NCBI GenBank assembly: GCA_965221145.1 | Contig: OZ244877.1 | Coordinates: 4,774,001-4,838,000, forward strand | Source: Bin5 sp965221145 | GTDB lineage: Bacteria > Chloroflexota > Anaerolineae > Caldilineales > Caldilineaceae | DNA length: 64,000 nt | Reading direction: 5' to 3' | Part shown: piece after piece, positions 1-8,114 of the stretch | Layout of the letters: every line of letters begins with the position of its first letter | Position numbering within the stretch: the stretch's first letter is position 1 | Notes under the pieces: model-generated | Databases searched by the model: none | Told to the model about the DNA's origin: nothing | The model's input: the letters and a program-made list of their open reading frames with translations, nothing else | Translations under genes and position numbers: made by a program

Positions 1-386
1 CGTTCGACGGCGCGCAGGCGATCAAGGTGCCGCGCGACCGCTTCCTGCCGGTCAAACGCTGCAACGATCTGTTGGCCCTGCGCTCCGATGCCTATCGACT
101 GAACCAACAGCAGCGCGTCGAACTGGATCCCCGCCGGGGTAAGGATGCCTTCCCACCCGGCGCGCCCCATGTCGACCTGGATGACCGCTTCTACCAGTTC
201 ATCGACCAGATTGAGGCGCGTTTCCCGCATGGGCCGCCTTCATTGATCCGCTGCCGCAGCCTTACCGTCAATGGCCCGTACACCTTCGGCGCCTCGGTCA
301 CGGTTGAAGGTGACGTAACCCTGGCAAATGACTCAGACAGGCCAATCGCCATCCCGGACGGACAGTGGGTAGTTGATAGTGGGTAG
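1..386 (+). CDS. UTP-glucose-1-phosphate uridylyltransferase, C-terminal part
   Basis: The gene enters from the left edge in the frame whose first full codon is at base 3 and runs 127 codons to a TAG. It starts with FDGAQAIKVPRDRFLPVK, the signature of the eukaryote-type UGP2 family (VPRxRFLPVK) where the nucleotidyltransferase core meets the left-handed beta-helix. The rest, with repeated short turns (LTVNGPYTFGASVTVEGDVTL), fits that C-terminal helix. The enzyme makes UDP-glucose from UTP and glucose-1-phosphate in the cytoplasm and would feed the glycosyltransferases further along. The start and active site lie outside the window. Family assignment is from motif recognition only. Confidence 0.85.
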   Translation, partial: FDGAQAIKVPRDRFLPVKRCNDLLALRSDAYRLNQQQRVELDPRRGKDAFPPGAPHVDLDDRFYQFIDQIEARFPHGPPSLIRCRSLTVNGPYTFGASVTVEGDVTLANDSDRPIAIPDGQWVVDSG

Positions 387-401
387 TGGTGAGTGCCGTT
401 T

Positions 402-2642
402 CTAACCACGAATTACTGCGGTTAGCAGAGACTTCCCCCAATGGTAGCTGTGCCACAGAAGCGGGCTGGGCGACCAGTCCCAAGCCCCCGTATGCACGGC
501 CATGCGGGCCGCAAAGCCCTCCTTGAAGCGCCAGACCCCCTGGAGTGGATCGTTCGGATCGTCCGCGTTCGTCGGCGCGCCCCACCAATCATAGACGGTG
601 CAGCCCTGGGCCTTGGCCCACTGCAAAGCCCGCCACTGCAATAGATAGTTGGGCATATCGCGGCGCCGCCGCTCGCTGCTGGCCCCGTTGAAATAGAGAG
701 TCTGGCGACCATGACGCAACAGAAATAGCCCGGCGACAGGCGACTCCTCCTGCAGATGCTCCGCCAACAGCAACGCCCCGCCGGTGCGCGTCCCGACGCC
801 CCCCTGCGCCTCCAGAAACACACGCCACAACGCATCGTAATAGGCGAATGGGCGGATCAGAAAATCATCGCGCGCGCTCGTCTCCTGATAGAGTCGATAA
901 AAATCAGGCAGATCCTCCACACCGCCGCCGCGGACTGTCAGACCCCGGCGCTGCGCCAGCCGTATGTTGTAACGCCACTTACTCTTGAACGAAGCCAGCA
1001 ACTGCTCGTCAGTCTGGCTGATCTCCGTGAATCCCGTATTCTTGAACTGAATCTGCTCCGGGCTGAAGCGCCAGTTGCGCTGTGCCAGCAGCAACTTCAG
1101 CCGCTGCCCATCCGCATTCTCCTCCGCGACATCGGGGTCGATCTTCACCTGTAGACAGCCTCGCCGTCGGCTTAGCTCTTCGATCTGCGCCAACACCAGC
1201 GCGGCCACCTCGTCATCCGACCAATCCAGGAGTGGCCCTTTGGGCACGTAAGCCACCCGCAGGGGCAGGGCCGCTATCGGCTGCCGCCACAGAAACTGAA
1301 ACATGCCCAAGAGCCGACCGCTCCGCTGCACAGCCCAACGCTCGACCCGCCAGCCGCTGCCGGCCTTGACCGCGCCCCACGCCCAACTTTGCAGCACGTG
1401 GCCACTGTCAGGCGGCAACTGCGCCAACATCTCCTCCCACGCCGCCTCACTCGTAACCGGCTCCAGATCGACCCGCTGCGCACGCGGCGGGCATGGCCGC
1501 GCGGTCTCCGGCTTCCCGTCTTGTGTTTCGCTGCCAACTCGCTCCTGAACTGTCGCAGCCCGATCCTTCGCCAGCAGCACGCCCCGATAGAGACCGTATA
1601 TCGACCGGCTCAAGGGCAAGTCCCACGCCCCGACCGTGCGCTCAACCGCGCCGCCAAAGCCCTGTTTGAAGCGGAAAACGCCCCACAGATCCCCCTTCGG
1701 GAACGCATTCACATCCACCGGCGCCTTCTCCGCGAGGACAACTTTGCGCCCCTCGTCCCAGAGTCCGGTAGCGACGGCGCCGACCTCATCGGGGATGCCC
1801 CAGAGATCATAGCGTGCGCAGCCGCGCGCCTTGGCCCAGCGCATCGCCTCCCACTGGAGCGCATGATTGGGCATCAGATTGCGGTGGCGGTTGTTGCTGG
1901 CTCCCCACAGATAGCAGGCGGTCGAACCGATGGCAAACACCGCAATGCTGGCCAACGGGTCGCCCTGGTACGAGGCCAGCAGAAAAGCGCCCCAACGAGA
2001 CGCCAGCAGTTCGTAGGCGTCCCGGTAGTAGGCGGCGCTATGGACGGAAAAGCCGTCGCGCGTGCCCGTCTCGTCCATCAGTTGCTGGAAAATGGGCAAC
2101 TCATGCGTCTGAAGTTCCCGCACGGTTACGCCCTTGCGCGCCGCCAGGCGGATGTTATAGCGCCATTTGCTCTTCATCCGCGCCAGGATCGTATCGTCGT
2201 CCGCCCGCAGGTCAACGACAACTGTGCTGCGGGGCTGGATCGTCTGGGGGCTGGGATGAAAGCCCGCCGCCGCCAACCGCTGCCGGTTCACGGCCGTGTC
2301 CAGCAAATCCGGCTCGATCTTCAGCGCGAACGCGCCCTCCTGCCGGGCAACGGCACACATGCGGGCAACCACATCTTCCGTCAGCGCCGCGTCGGACCAG
2401 TCCACAAGCGGGCCTCTGGGAACATACGCCAGGACCTGGCCCATGCTCTTACGGAAGAGAATCAGCGCCCCGGCCCGCGCCGCGCCGCCGGCGGCAGCCG
2501 GCAGGAGAACCCGCCTGGCCCACCAACCGAAGCGGCATTTCAACTCCGCCCATTCGCTGGTCTGCAAGAGATGGCCGGCCGCGTGGCCGCCGACAAATTC
2601 GTTCCAATCCGCTGCTTGCTCTGTCACCGCTCCCCCTGTCAT
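402..2642 (-). CDS. Tandem FemAB/FemX-like peptidoglycan-bridge aminoacyltransferase (two fused copies)
   Basis: About 746 residues made of two homologous FemAB (GNAT-fold) units. Each has a HLLQTSEW or HVLQSWAW start, a KSKWRYNIRLA motif (about residues 156 and 550), and a late (M)PNxxLQWxAxxWAKxxGC..YDxWG block. FemABX enzymes use aminoacyl-tRNA to build interpeptide bridges on lipid II, and some relatives act on other substrates. Fusion of two complete units in one chain is unusual compared with the roughly 340-420-residue single enzymes. I chose the ATG at 2642. The frame stays open to 2903, and ATG 2684 is also possible, but the sequence above about 2860 is a dispersed repeat, not protein. 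The gene is divergent from modA. The substrate is unknown. Confidence 0.85.
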   Translation of the reverse strand: MTGGAVTEQAADWNEFVGGHAAGHLLQTSEWAELKCRFGWWARRVLLPAAAGGAARAGALILFRKSMGQVLAYVPRGPLVDWSDAALTEDVVARMCAVARQEGAFALKIEPDLLDTAVNRQRLAAAGFHPSPQTIQPRSTVVVDLRADDDTILARMKSKWRYNIRLAARKGVTVRELQTHELPIFQQLMDETGTRDGFSVHSAAYYRDAYELLASRWGAFLLASYQGDPLASIAVFAIGSTACYLWGASNNRHRNLMPNHALQWEAMRWAKARGCARYDLWGIPDEVGAVATGLWDEGRKVVLAEKAPVDVNAFPKGDLWGVFRFKQGFGGAVERTVGAWDLPLSRSIYGLYRGVLLAKDRAATVQERVGSETQDGKPETARPCPPRAQRVDLEPVTSEAAWEEMLAQLPPDSGHVLQSWAWGAVKAGSGWRVERWAVQRSGRLLGMFQFLWRQPIAALPLRVAYVPKGPLLDWSDDEVAALVLAQIEELSRRRGCLQVKIDPDVAEENADGQRLKLLLAQRNWRFSPEQIQFKNTGFTEISQTDEQLLASFKSKWRYNIRLAQRRGLTVRGGGVEDLPDFYRLYQETSARDDFLIRPFAYYDALWRVFLEAQGGVGTRTGGALLLAEHLQEESPVAGLFLLRHGRQTLYFNGASSERRRRDMPNYLLQWRALQWAKAQGCTVYDWWGAPTNADDPNDPLQGVWRFKEGFAARMAVHTGAWDWSPSPLLWHSYHWGKSLLTAVIRG

Positions 2643-3015
2643 TCCCAAAATTGACGCAGCCAAGACGCGTTGCCCCGGCTCCATCACGCTGCTTCGGCGC
2701 TGCCGACACCCATCGATCATACCATAATGCCCTGTACAGAATGGAACGCCGACAGCGCATGGGTAGATCCCAAATTGTTGGGCCATTGCGATACGCCCTT
2801 TCAGCCGGCGAGAGGAGACCCACTGCATATGAATCGACCCATCGCCTGCAATCCTGCTCATCCACAAATCTCGAAAATCCTGATTCAAACAACGTATGCC
2901 CAAGATTTAGGAAGCGCCCCAGCGCATTGACGGCTGGGGCGGCCCCCGGTCTGCTGGCGAAGTGGGAACGGGCTAAATTTGAAGCGGCTACGGGGTCAGT
3001 GCTATCATCAGATCC
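2643..3015. other. Divergent intergenic region between the FemAB-like gene and modA
   Basis: About 370 bases between two divergent genes, so it should carry both promoters, but I see no convincing -35/-10 pair. It contains a dispersed repeat at about 2866-2893 whose minus-strand text begins CGTTGTTTGAATCAGGATTT. A close relative lies at 36549-36577. Confidence 0.5.
2866..2893 (-). repeat. AATCAGGATT-type dispersed repeat, copy 1
   Basis: On the minus strand it reads CGTTGTTTGAATCAGGATTT and then a GAGATTTG word, with GCAGGATTG further on. Bases 36549-36577 match over about 29 bp with roughly five differences. Both copies lie just upstream of minus-strand genes (the FemAB-like gene and an MDR dehydrogenase). 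Confidence 0.5.
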
Positions 3016-3954
3016 GTGTCAGAATCACAGTCCGGCATTCAAGCGCATGAACTGCTGTGCAGACAGTTTCCGGCGGTCGCTCTCCTGCTGGGTAGTCTGC
3101 TGCTGGGCGGCTGTCGCGCACCATCCGCCAACGGGACGGCGTCATCCGAAACGGCGGTTGTCACGGTCTTTGCGGCCGCCTCCCTCACCGATGTCTTGCA
3201 ACAGGCGGCGCGGTCGTACAACGATAGCGGCCATACCGATAACGTTATCTTTAACTTTGCCGGTTCCCAGCAGCTTGCCGGGCAACTGCGCGAGGGCGCA
3301 CGCGCCGATATCTTCGCCTCAGCCAACGAGACGCAAATGCAGGCGGCCATTGAAGCCGGACGAGTTGAAAAGACGAGCGTGAAAACTTTCGTATGCAATC
3401 GGCTGGCGATCGGAACCGGGCAGTCTGCCGCACTTCCCTCAAACGCAAGCGAGACGCCTGCTATCGAACTCCTGCTGAAATTGGCGCAGCCCGGCCATAA
3501 AATTGTCGTCGGCGCCGCGGCCGTTCCGGTCGGGCGCTACACCCGCCAGTTCTTGGCCAATGCGGCTGAAGACGAGCGACTTGGCCCCGGCTTTCGTACC
3601 GGCTTTGAGGCCAATATCGTATCGGAGGAACAGAACGTGCGCGGCGTTCTCAGCAAGTTGCAGTTGGGCGAAGCCGATGCAGGCGTCGTCTACGCCAGCG
3701 ACCTCGTCGGTGTTGCCGACGTGCAGCGCGTAGAGATTCCGGCCCATCTCAACGTCTCTGCAACCTATCCCATCGCTCTGATCCAGGACAGCGCGCATCT
3801 CGGACAGGCCGCAGCCTTCATCACCTGGCTGTTCTCAGCAAAAGGCACAGTTGTGTTGGAAGCGCACGGCTTCTCCACCCAATGCCGGGCTGAAAGCGGG
3901 GCGCTCTCCGGGCCTGCCTCGCCGGCAAAGGCATCCGACCATGCGAACGAGTGA
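3016..3954 (+). CDS. modA: Molybdate ABC transporter substrate-binding lipoprotein ModA
   Basis: 312 residues from a GTG start. Residues 20-33 form a hydrophobic stretch ending in the lipobox LLGGC (Cys33), so the protein should be membrane-anchored on the outside. FAAASLTDVL (about 52-61), the NFAGSQQLAGQL block and ADIFASAN are ModA hallmarks that line the oxyanion pocket. It binds molybdate or tungstate and delivers it to ModB, whose gene overlaps by 14 bases. No modC ATPase gene follows, so the ATPase must be encoded elsewhere. Specificity for molybdate over related oxyanions is inferred from family membership. Confidence 0.93.
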   Translation: MSESQSGIQAHELLCRQFPAVALLLGSLLLGGCRAPSANGTASSETAVVTVFAAASLTDVLQQAARSYNDSGHTDNVIFNFAGSQQLAGQLREGARADIFASANETQMQAAIEAGRVEKTSVKTFVCNRLAIGTGQSAALPSNASETPAIELLLKLAQPGHKIVVGAAAVPVGRYTRQFLANAAEDERLGPGFRTGFEANIVSEEQNVRGVLSKLQLGEADAGVVYASDLVGVADVQRVEIPAHLNVSATYPIALIQDSAHLGQAAAFITWLFSAKGTVVLEAHGFSTQCRAESGALSGPASPAKASDHANE

Positions 3955-4795
3955 AGCGGCAGAGGCCATGCCTATCCGTGTCGACCGGGCGCGCGGCGAT
4001 CTGAACGCTTCGACGCCCCGTCCCCGACCGGGAATCGCCCTGTTCTGGTCCGCCGTGCCGATGATCCTGTTCCTGGTTCTGCCCCTGCTGGCGCTCATCT
4101 GGCGCACAGACCTGGCCGACATCAGCACACATCTCGCCCAGCCGGTCGCTCGCCGCGCCATCATCCTTAGCTTGTGGACCTCGGCCACGGCAACACTCCT
4201 GACAATCCTTCTGGGCACGCCGCTGGCGCTGTTGATGGCCCGGCGGCGCTTTCCCGGGCGGCGCGCTCTGGATACGATCATCGATCTGCCCACCGTTCTG
4301 CCCCCGGCCGTGGCCGGTCTGGCGCTGCTGATGGCTTTTGGCCGCCGGGGGCTGTTGGGGCAGAGCCTGTCACTGGCCGGACTCGAAATCGCCTTTACCT
4401 CGCTGGCGGTCATTCTCGCCCAGCTTTTCGTCGCCTCGCCCTACTACATCCGCGCCGCCATTGGCGGTCTCAGCCGTAGCGTAGCCGAGTTGGAAGAAGC
4501 CGCCACTCTCGACGGAGCCGACAGCCGGCAGGTCTTCCGTTTCGTAACAGTCCCCCTGGCCCGCGCCTCCTTGCTCGGCGGATTGGTGATGACCTGGGCC
4601 AGGGCGCTGGGAGATTTCGGCGCGACCATTCTTTTCGCCGGCAACTATCCGGGGCGCACCCAGACCATGCCCCTGGCCATCTATATCGGCTTTGAGGTGG
4701 ACCTCGACGTGGCTCTGGCCTTGTCCGTTGTCCTGATGGCGACCGCCTTCACCATTCTCTTGCTCGTGAAATGGCTTCTGGGGCGAACCGAATAA
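3941..4795 (+). CDS. modB: Molybdate ABC transporter permease ModB
   Basis: About 284 residues with multiple hydrophobic helices. The ABC permease EAA loop is visible as ELEEAATLDGADSRQVFR with the conserved Gly, and IDLPTVLPPAVAGLALL is typical of CysT/ModB. It forms the membrane channel for ModA-bound molybdate. The ATG at 3941 overlaps the end of modA and has AAAGG about nine bases ahead. ATG 3968 is an alternative. The expected modC partner is absent: the next gene is ftcD. Confidence 0.9.
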   Translation: MRTSEAAEAMPIRVDRARGDLNASTPRPRPGIALFWSAVPMILFLVLPLLALIWRTDLADISTHLAQPVARRAIILSLWTSATATLLTILLGTPLALLMARRRFPGRRALDTIIDLPTVLPPAVAGLALLMAFGRRGLLGQSLSLAGLEIAFTSLAVILAQLFVASPYYIRAAIGGLSRSVAELEEAATLDGADSRQVFRFVTVPLARASLLGGLVMTWARALGDFGATILFAGNYPGRTQTMPLAIYIGFEVDLDVALALSVVLMATAFTILLLVKWLLGRTE

Positions 4796-4812
4796 TCACA
4801 GTTCAGACGATG
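4795..4812 (+). repeat. ATCACAGTTCAGACGATG word at the ftcD start
   Basis: The 18-base word ATCACAGTTCAGACGATG contains the ftcD start codon. Versions recur at 5831-5844, 6941-6955 (again containing the start codon, of the GT2 gene) and 13079-13091 (18 bases before the sbcD start). It overlaps the end of modB. Confidence 0.5.
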
Positions 4813-5760
4813 AACGCAAGCCCACTTATCGAAGCAGTCCCCAACTTTTCCGAGGGCCGCCGCGCGCACGTTATCGACGAACTGGCTGCGGCAATTCAGA
4901 CGCACGGCGCACGGCTGCTTCATCGCACCAGCGATTCCCACCACAACCGCACCGTTCTGACAGTCGCCGGTCCGCCGGAGCCGGTCGTGCAGGGGCTGTT
5001 CAAGGCCGTTGAAGTGGCTATCAGCCGCATCGACCTCCGTCGGCAACGTGGCGTCCATCCACGACTTGGCGCGGCCGATGTCCTTCCCCTCGTGCCGATT
5101 CGCAACAGTTCACTTGCGGATTGCGCTCTCCTCGCCCGTCAACTGGGGCGTCGGATCGGGGATGAGTTGGGGCTGCCCGTTTACCTCTATGCAGCTGCCG
5201 CCACCAGGCAGTACCGCCGCAATCTGGCCGATATCCGCCGCGGGGAGTACGAAGCGTTGATCCGGGAGATCCACCGCCCGCAGCGTCTGCCCGACTTCGG
5301 CCCGGCGAGAGTCGGCCCCGCCGGCGCGGTCATCGTCGGCGCAAGGCCCATCCTCATCGCCTTTAACGTCTTTCTGCGCACCGCCGATGTAGCGGTGGCC
5401 AAAGCAATTGCCCGCAAAATTCGGGAGAGCAACGGCGGGCTGCCGGCCGTCCGCGCCTTGGGTCTTCTCGTCGATGGACAGGCGCAGGTCAGCATGAATC
5501 TCGTCGATTATCGCACCACCCCCCCGCACGCCGTCGTAGAGGCCATTCGCCAGGAGGCCGCCCGCCGCGCCGTCCCGCTAGACCGCAGCGAACTGATCGG
5601 CCTCATCCCCCAGGACGCCCTTCCGAAGAGTGAGGAGCGAGAAATGAGTAACGAGAGAGGCTCGCTCTCTCCTCGCCGTTTGGCGGCCGCAGCCGACGCT
5701 CTCCTTCTGCCGGACCTGACCCCCGACCGCATCCTGGAGGTCGCCTTGCGCCAACGGTAA
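4810..5760 (+). CDS. ftcD: Glutamate formimidoyltransferase FtcD
   Basis: 316 residues. Opening AVPNFSEGRR, then HHNRTVLTVAG and GVHPRLGAADVLPLVPI are the formiminotransferase N- and C-subdomain signatures. The enzyme moves the formimino group from N-formiminoglutamate to tetrahydrofolate in histidine breakdown. In bacteria without the fused cyclodeaminase it may also act as a formyltransferase. It starts 15 bases after modB, with no obvious functional link. Residues about 273-290 (KSEEREMSNERGSLSPRR) are an atypical insertion encoded by a purine-rich palindrome at 5626-5680 that also occurs elsewhere in the window. Confidence 0.9.
   Translation: MNASPLIEAVPNFSEGRRAHVIDELAAAIQTHGARLLHRTSDSHHNRTVLTVAGPPEPVVQGLFKAVEVAISRIDLRRQRGVHPRLGAADVLPLVPIRNSSLADCALLARQLGRRIGDELGLPVYLYAAAATRQYRRNLADIRRGEYEALIREIHRPQRLPDFGPARVGPAGAVIVGARPILIAFNVFLRTADVAVAKAIARKIRESNGGLPAVRALGLLVDGQAQVSMNLVDYRTTPPHAVVEAIRQEAARRAVPLDRSELIGLIPQDALPKSEEREMSNERGSLSPRRLAAAADALLLPDLTPDRILEVALRQR
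5626..5680. repeat. Purine-rich GAGGAG(A)GAG palindrome inside ftcD
   Basis: GAGTGAGGAGCGAGAAATGA is followed within 25 bases by CTCGCTCTCTCCTCGCC, so the segment can fold on itself (GAGAGAGG with CTCTCTCC). Similar segments are at 14338-14372, 24104-24140, 27735-27780, 32232-32281 and 35217-35262. Here it stays in frame and encodes a charged low-complexity patch. Confidence 0.5.
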
Positions 5761-6256
5761 GCGTCCCTCCTTCAAATCGCCTCGGCTAAGACCCCATTCC
5801 GACTCGAGAAGTGACTTAATACAACCCATGATCACAGTTCAGACGGGTGCATCCCAAATTATTGTGCGTCAGGATGCACCCCGATGTGGGGGCGCGTCTG
5901 ACAGGGAGCGGCATGTCGCGGTCTCCCTCCTCAACCGAAACAGTAACTGTTCTTCTATTAAATAATATATCTTAGTGATCGCCCCCTCACACCATTGCCA
6001 GGTCAACAAGGTCTGTCGAAGGTTTATGCGACCGCATCTGCCGCGCACTGGCAAAAGCCTGAGAGGCAACTGTCTCCCGGGCAACAACCGTCTACAATTT
6101 TCTATTCGCTTTCCCGACTCCTTTTCTCGTGATCTCTCGTAAACGCTCGTGCAACGCTCGTCACGTGCTCATAAAGGAACACAGTATCATTGACCTGAAA
6201 AACGGGTCCTCCTGGTCGCTCGTCCCATTGCCCGAACGCCCCCAACGGCACGCCGC

Positions 6257-6459
6257 CCCAATTCTGGGATACGCCCTGTGAGAGGCCTGGCCGCACACCA
6301 TAACAAGAGTGTGGTACAATGTCCGTCGTGCAGGCATCCGGCCGAGCCAGACCCCGTTGCACTCCCTGGCCGCCTGCCGGCAGCGACGGCCTCCGCAAAC
6401 GCAAGAAAGGCGTTTTCCTTCGTATAGTAATCGGGGGGGAGGGGGGTAAAAGCGGACAC
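6257..6459 (-). repeat. Duplicated ~210-bp core, copy A
   Basis: Read on the minus strand it matches 29962-30178 at high identity, from TGTCCGCTTTTACCCC through TTTGCGGAGGCCGT and GGCTCGGCCGGATGCCTGCA to GGCGTATCCCAGA. Matching sequence also continues upstream (TATATGAGCGC and ATGCGCTACC words). No gene family is recognised. Confidence 0.65.
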
Positions 6460-6541
6460 TAAATAATTCTATGTCTTAGATATTTTCGACCCTGCCAGCC
6501 AGGTGCCCCGACCGATTATGACACCAATACCGTAACAACCG

Positions 6542-6613
6542 GCGCTCATATAGCGAAGTGGTAGCGCATCCAACAATGCGCGCTCATAGTACGAAGTGGT
6601 AGCGCATTCAACA
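6542..6613 (+). repeat. Two 34-bp direct repeats
   Basis: Units at 6542-6575 and 6580-6613 share GCGCTCATA and CGAAGTGGTAGCGCAT words and end in CAACA. The period is 38 bases. A single inverted relative (ATGCGCTACC, TATATGAGCGC) is at 29898-29925. Confidence 0.6.
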
Positions 6614-6952
6614 TACGGCTTCTATCGGTGCAGGAAAGCCCGCTCTGGCAGAGGCGCGGCAAGAAATCAAGGTTGTGGCCCTACCCACCTCCTCCGCTCC
6701 CAACCTCAGCAAGCCTCCCGCGTTCCCAGAGCAACCATGCAAATAATCTGGGATGCACCCGTTCAGACAACTGCTTTGGCGAAAGATGAATGCCGTGCTA
6801 GAATCAGATTCGCATACAGCAGACAGTTCCGACTGTGATTCTTGTAATTTGTCTGATTGCCATGATTAACTGTCCTGCGCTCCGTAGCCGTTAATCATCC
6901 CCATCACTCAACTGCATGAATCACGGTCTATCACCCAATTATAGTTCAGACG

Positions 6953-7987
6953 ATGCAGTCTCCTCGCCATATTGCCTGGTCAGAATGGATAGAGACGACC
7001 GGTTCGCCAGCGGCGCAGCCTGGGAGCGCGGTGTCCTCGCGGCCCCTTCGGCGCGCTCCTTCCTCGCCTTCAGAGGGGCTGGACCTCGCAATTGTCATCG
7101 TCAACTATAACGCCGGCGCGCTCCTGGCCGACTGCCTGACATCGATGTTCGCCTCCGTCGGCAGCTTTTCCTACACCGTCTGTATCGTAGACAACGATAG
7201 CCATGACGACAGCGTCAACATGATAAACGAGCGCTTCCCCCAGATCGGTCTGATCGTTGCCGAGACCAATCTGGGCTTTAGCGCGGCCAACAACCTTGCT
7301 CTTTGTCAACTTGGGTTCCTTGAGCGCCAACCCTTACGCAATACGCCCCTGCCCCGTTACGTGCTTCTGCTCAATGCCGACACCATCCTGCCGCCGACCG
7401 CCCTGGCCGACATGCTCCGTTTTATGGACAAGCGGCCCAACGTCGGTGTCGCCGGGCCGCGCTTGCGGCGCCCGGACGGAACCCTGGATCTGGCCTGTCG
7501 GCGCAGCTTCCCCACGCCTTGGGTCAGCTTCTGCCGCATGACCCGCCTGAGCCGACTCTTCCCCCAGAGCACGCGTTTCAACGCCTACAATCTGGGCTAT
7601 CTGCCGGAAGACGAAGTGTATCCGGTGGATTCGGTTGTGGGCGCGTATATGCAGGTGCGCGCGGAGGCGATCCGGCGGGTCGGGCTGTTGGACGAATCCT
7701 ATTTTATGTACGGCGAAGACCTTGATTGGGCGAAACGTATCAAGACCGCCGGTTGGGAAGTCTGGTACAACGGCGAAGTAGAGGTCACACACGTCAAAGA
7801 GGCGTCCAGCCGCAAAAGCCGCAAGGCCCGCCTCGCCTTTTATGAAGCGATGTGGATCTTTTACCGCAAGCATTATCGGGCCGACAGTTCCTGGGCGTTG
7901 GACAAACTGATCTGGCTGGGTATCGCCCTGATCGGCGGTGTGGACATCGCCATCCGGCTGTGGAAACTGCGACAGGAACGGATTTGA
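6953..7987 (+). CDS. GT2-family glycosyltransferase (rhamnosyltransferase-like)
   Basis: 344 residues. DLAIVIVNYNAG at about 44-55, VDNDSHDDS, the acidic LLLNADT motif (about 139-145) and the late YFMYGEDLDWAKRIKTAGW block are classic for GT-A inverting transferases of the WbbL/rhamnosyltransferase group. It probably adds a sugar from a nucleotide donor to a lipid-linked glycan on the cytoplasmic face. The neighbouring polyprenyl-phosphate sugar transferase supports an exopolysaccharide or cell-surface glycan role. A C-terminal hydrophobic segment (LIWLGIALIGGVDIAIRL) may hold it at the membrane. The first 40 residues are low-complexity, so the true start may be later. A TTACGCAATACG repeat word at 7335-7346 encodes the atypical PLRNTPLP. 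Confidence 0.88.
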   Translation: MQSPRHIAWSEWIETTGSPAAQPGSAVSSRPLRRAPSSPSEGLDLAIVIVNYNAGALLADCLTSMFASVGSFSYTVCIVDNDSHDDSVNMINERFPQIGLIVAETNLGFSAANNLALCQLGFLERQPLRNTPLPRYVLLLNADTILPPTALADMLRFMDKRPNVGVAGPRLRRPDGTLDLACRRSFPTPWVSFCRMTRLSRLFPQSTRFNAYNLGYLPEDEVYPVDSVVGAYMQVRAEAIRRVGLLDESYFMYGEDLDWAKRIKTAGWEVWYNGEVEVTHVKEASSRKSRKARLAFYEAMWIFYRKHYRADSSWALDKLIWLGIALIGGVDIAIRLWKLRQERI

Positions 7988-8008
7988 TCAGATTTTGTCA
8001 GCTTGATT

Positions 8009-8067
8009 TTTGATGATTTTTTGTATTGGCCCTGCTATCAAAGACATGTCCGCCAAAAATCTTCAAA
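8009..8067 (+). repeat. 60-bp palindromic element, copy 1
   Basis: 59 bases starting TTTGATGATTTTTTGTATTG and ending CCGCCAAAAATCTTCAAA, with imperfect inverted ends. It lies 21 bases after the GT2 gene and before the sugar transferase. Confidence 0.8.
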
Positions 8068-8114
8068 GTGGAGAGTGAATCGCCGCCGATTCCAGGTTTT
8101 ACGCAATACGCACA

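Larger units (their letters stand above)
5843..6762. repeat. Segment bracketed by inverted GGGTGCATCCC repeats
   Basis: ACGGGTGCATCCCAAATTAT at the left and its reverse complement at 6742-6762 (20 of 21 bases) bracket about 920 bp. This resembles a non-autonomous element or a composite repeat. Related GGGTGCATCC and GGGTGCAGCC words lie near 29706 and 30284 around the other copy of the enclosed core. Confidence 0.45.
5761..6952. other. 1.2-kb non-coding region built of repeats
   Basis: No convincing gene. It holds a 10-bp hairpin (GGGTGCATCC at 5845-5854 with GGATGCACCC at 5872-5881). A 21-base inverted pair brackets most of the region (5843-5863 and 6742-6762, one mismatch). A minus-strand copy of a roughly 210-bp duplicated core lies at 6257-6459, and a 34-bp unit is repeated at 6542-6575 and 6580-6613. 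Open frames of up to 100 codons on the minus strand lie in the duplicated core, have no recognisable domain and look incidental. Confidence 0.6.

Noticed and set aside
1389..3382. Plus-strand open frames of 421 and 522 codons opposite the FemAB-like gene
   Set aside because: Arg/Pro/Ala-rich translations without motifs, antisense to a well-supported gene.
6102..6459. Minus-strand open frames of 90 and 100 codons
   Set aside because: They fall in the duplicated non-coding core. The second copy has indels that break the frame beyond a short shared peptide.
6542..6613. Possible CRISPR mini-array
   Set aside because: Only two 34-bp units with a four-base gap, no spacer-length separation and no cas genes.
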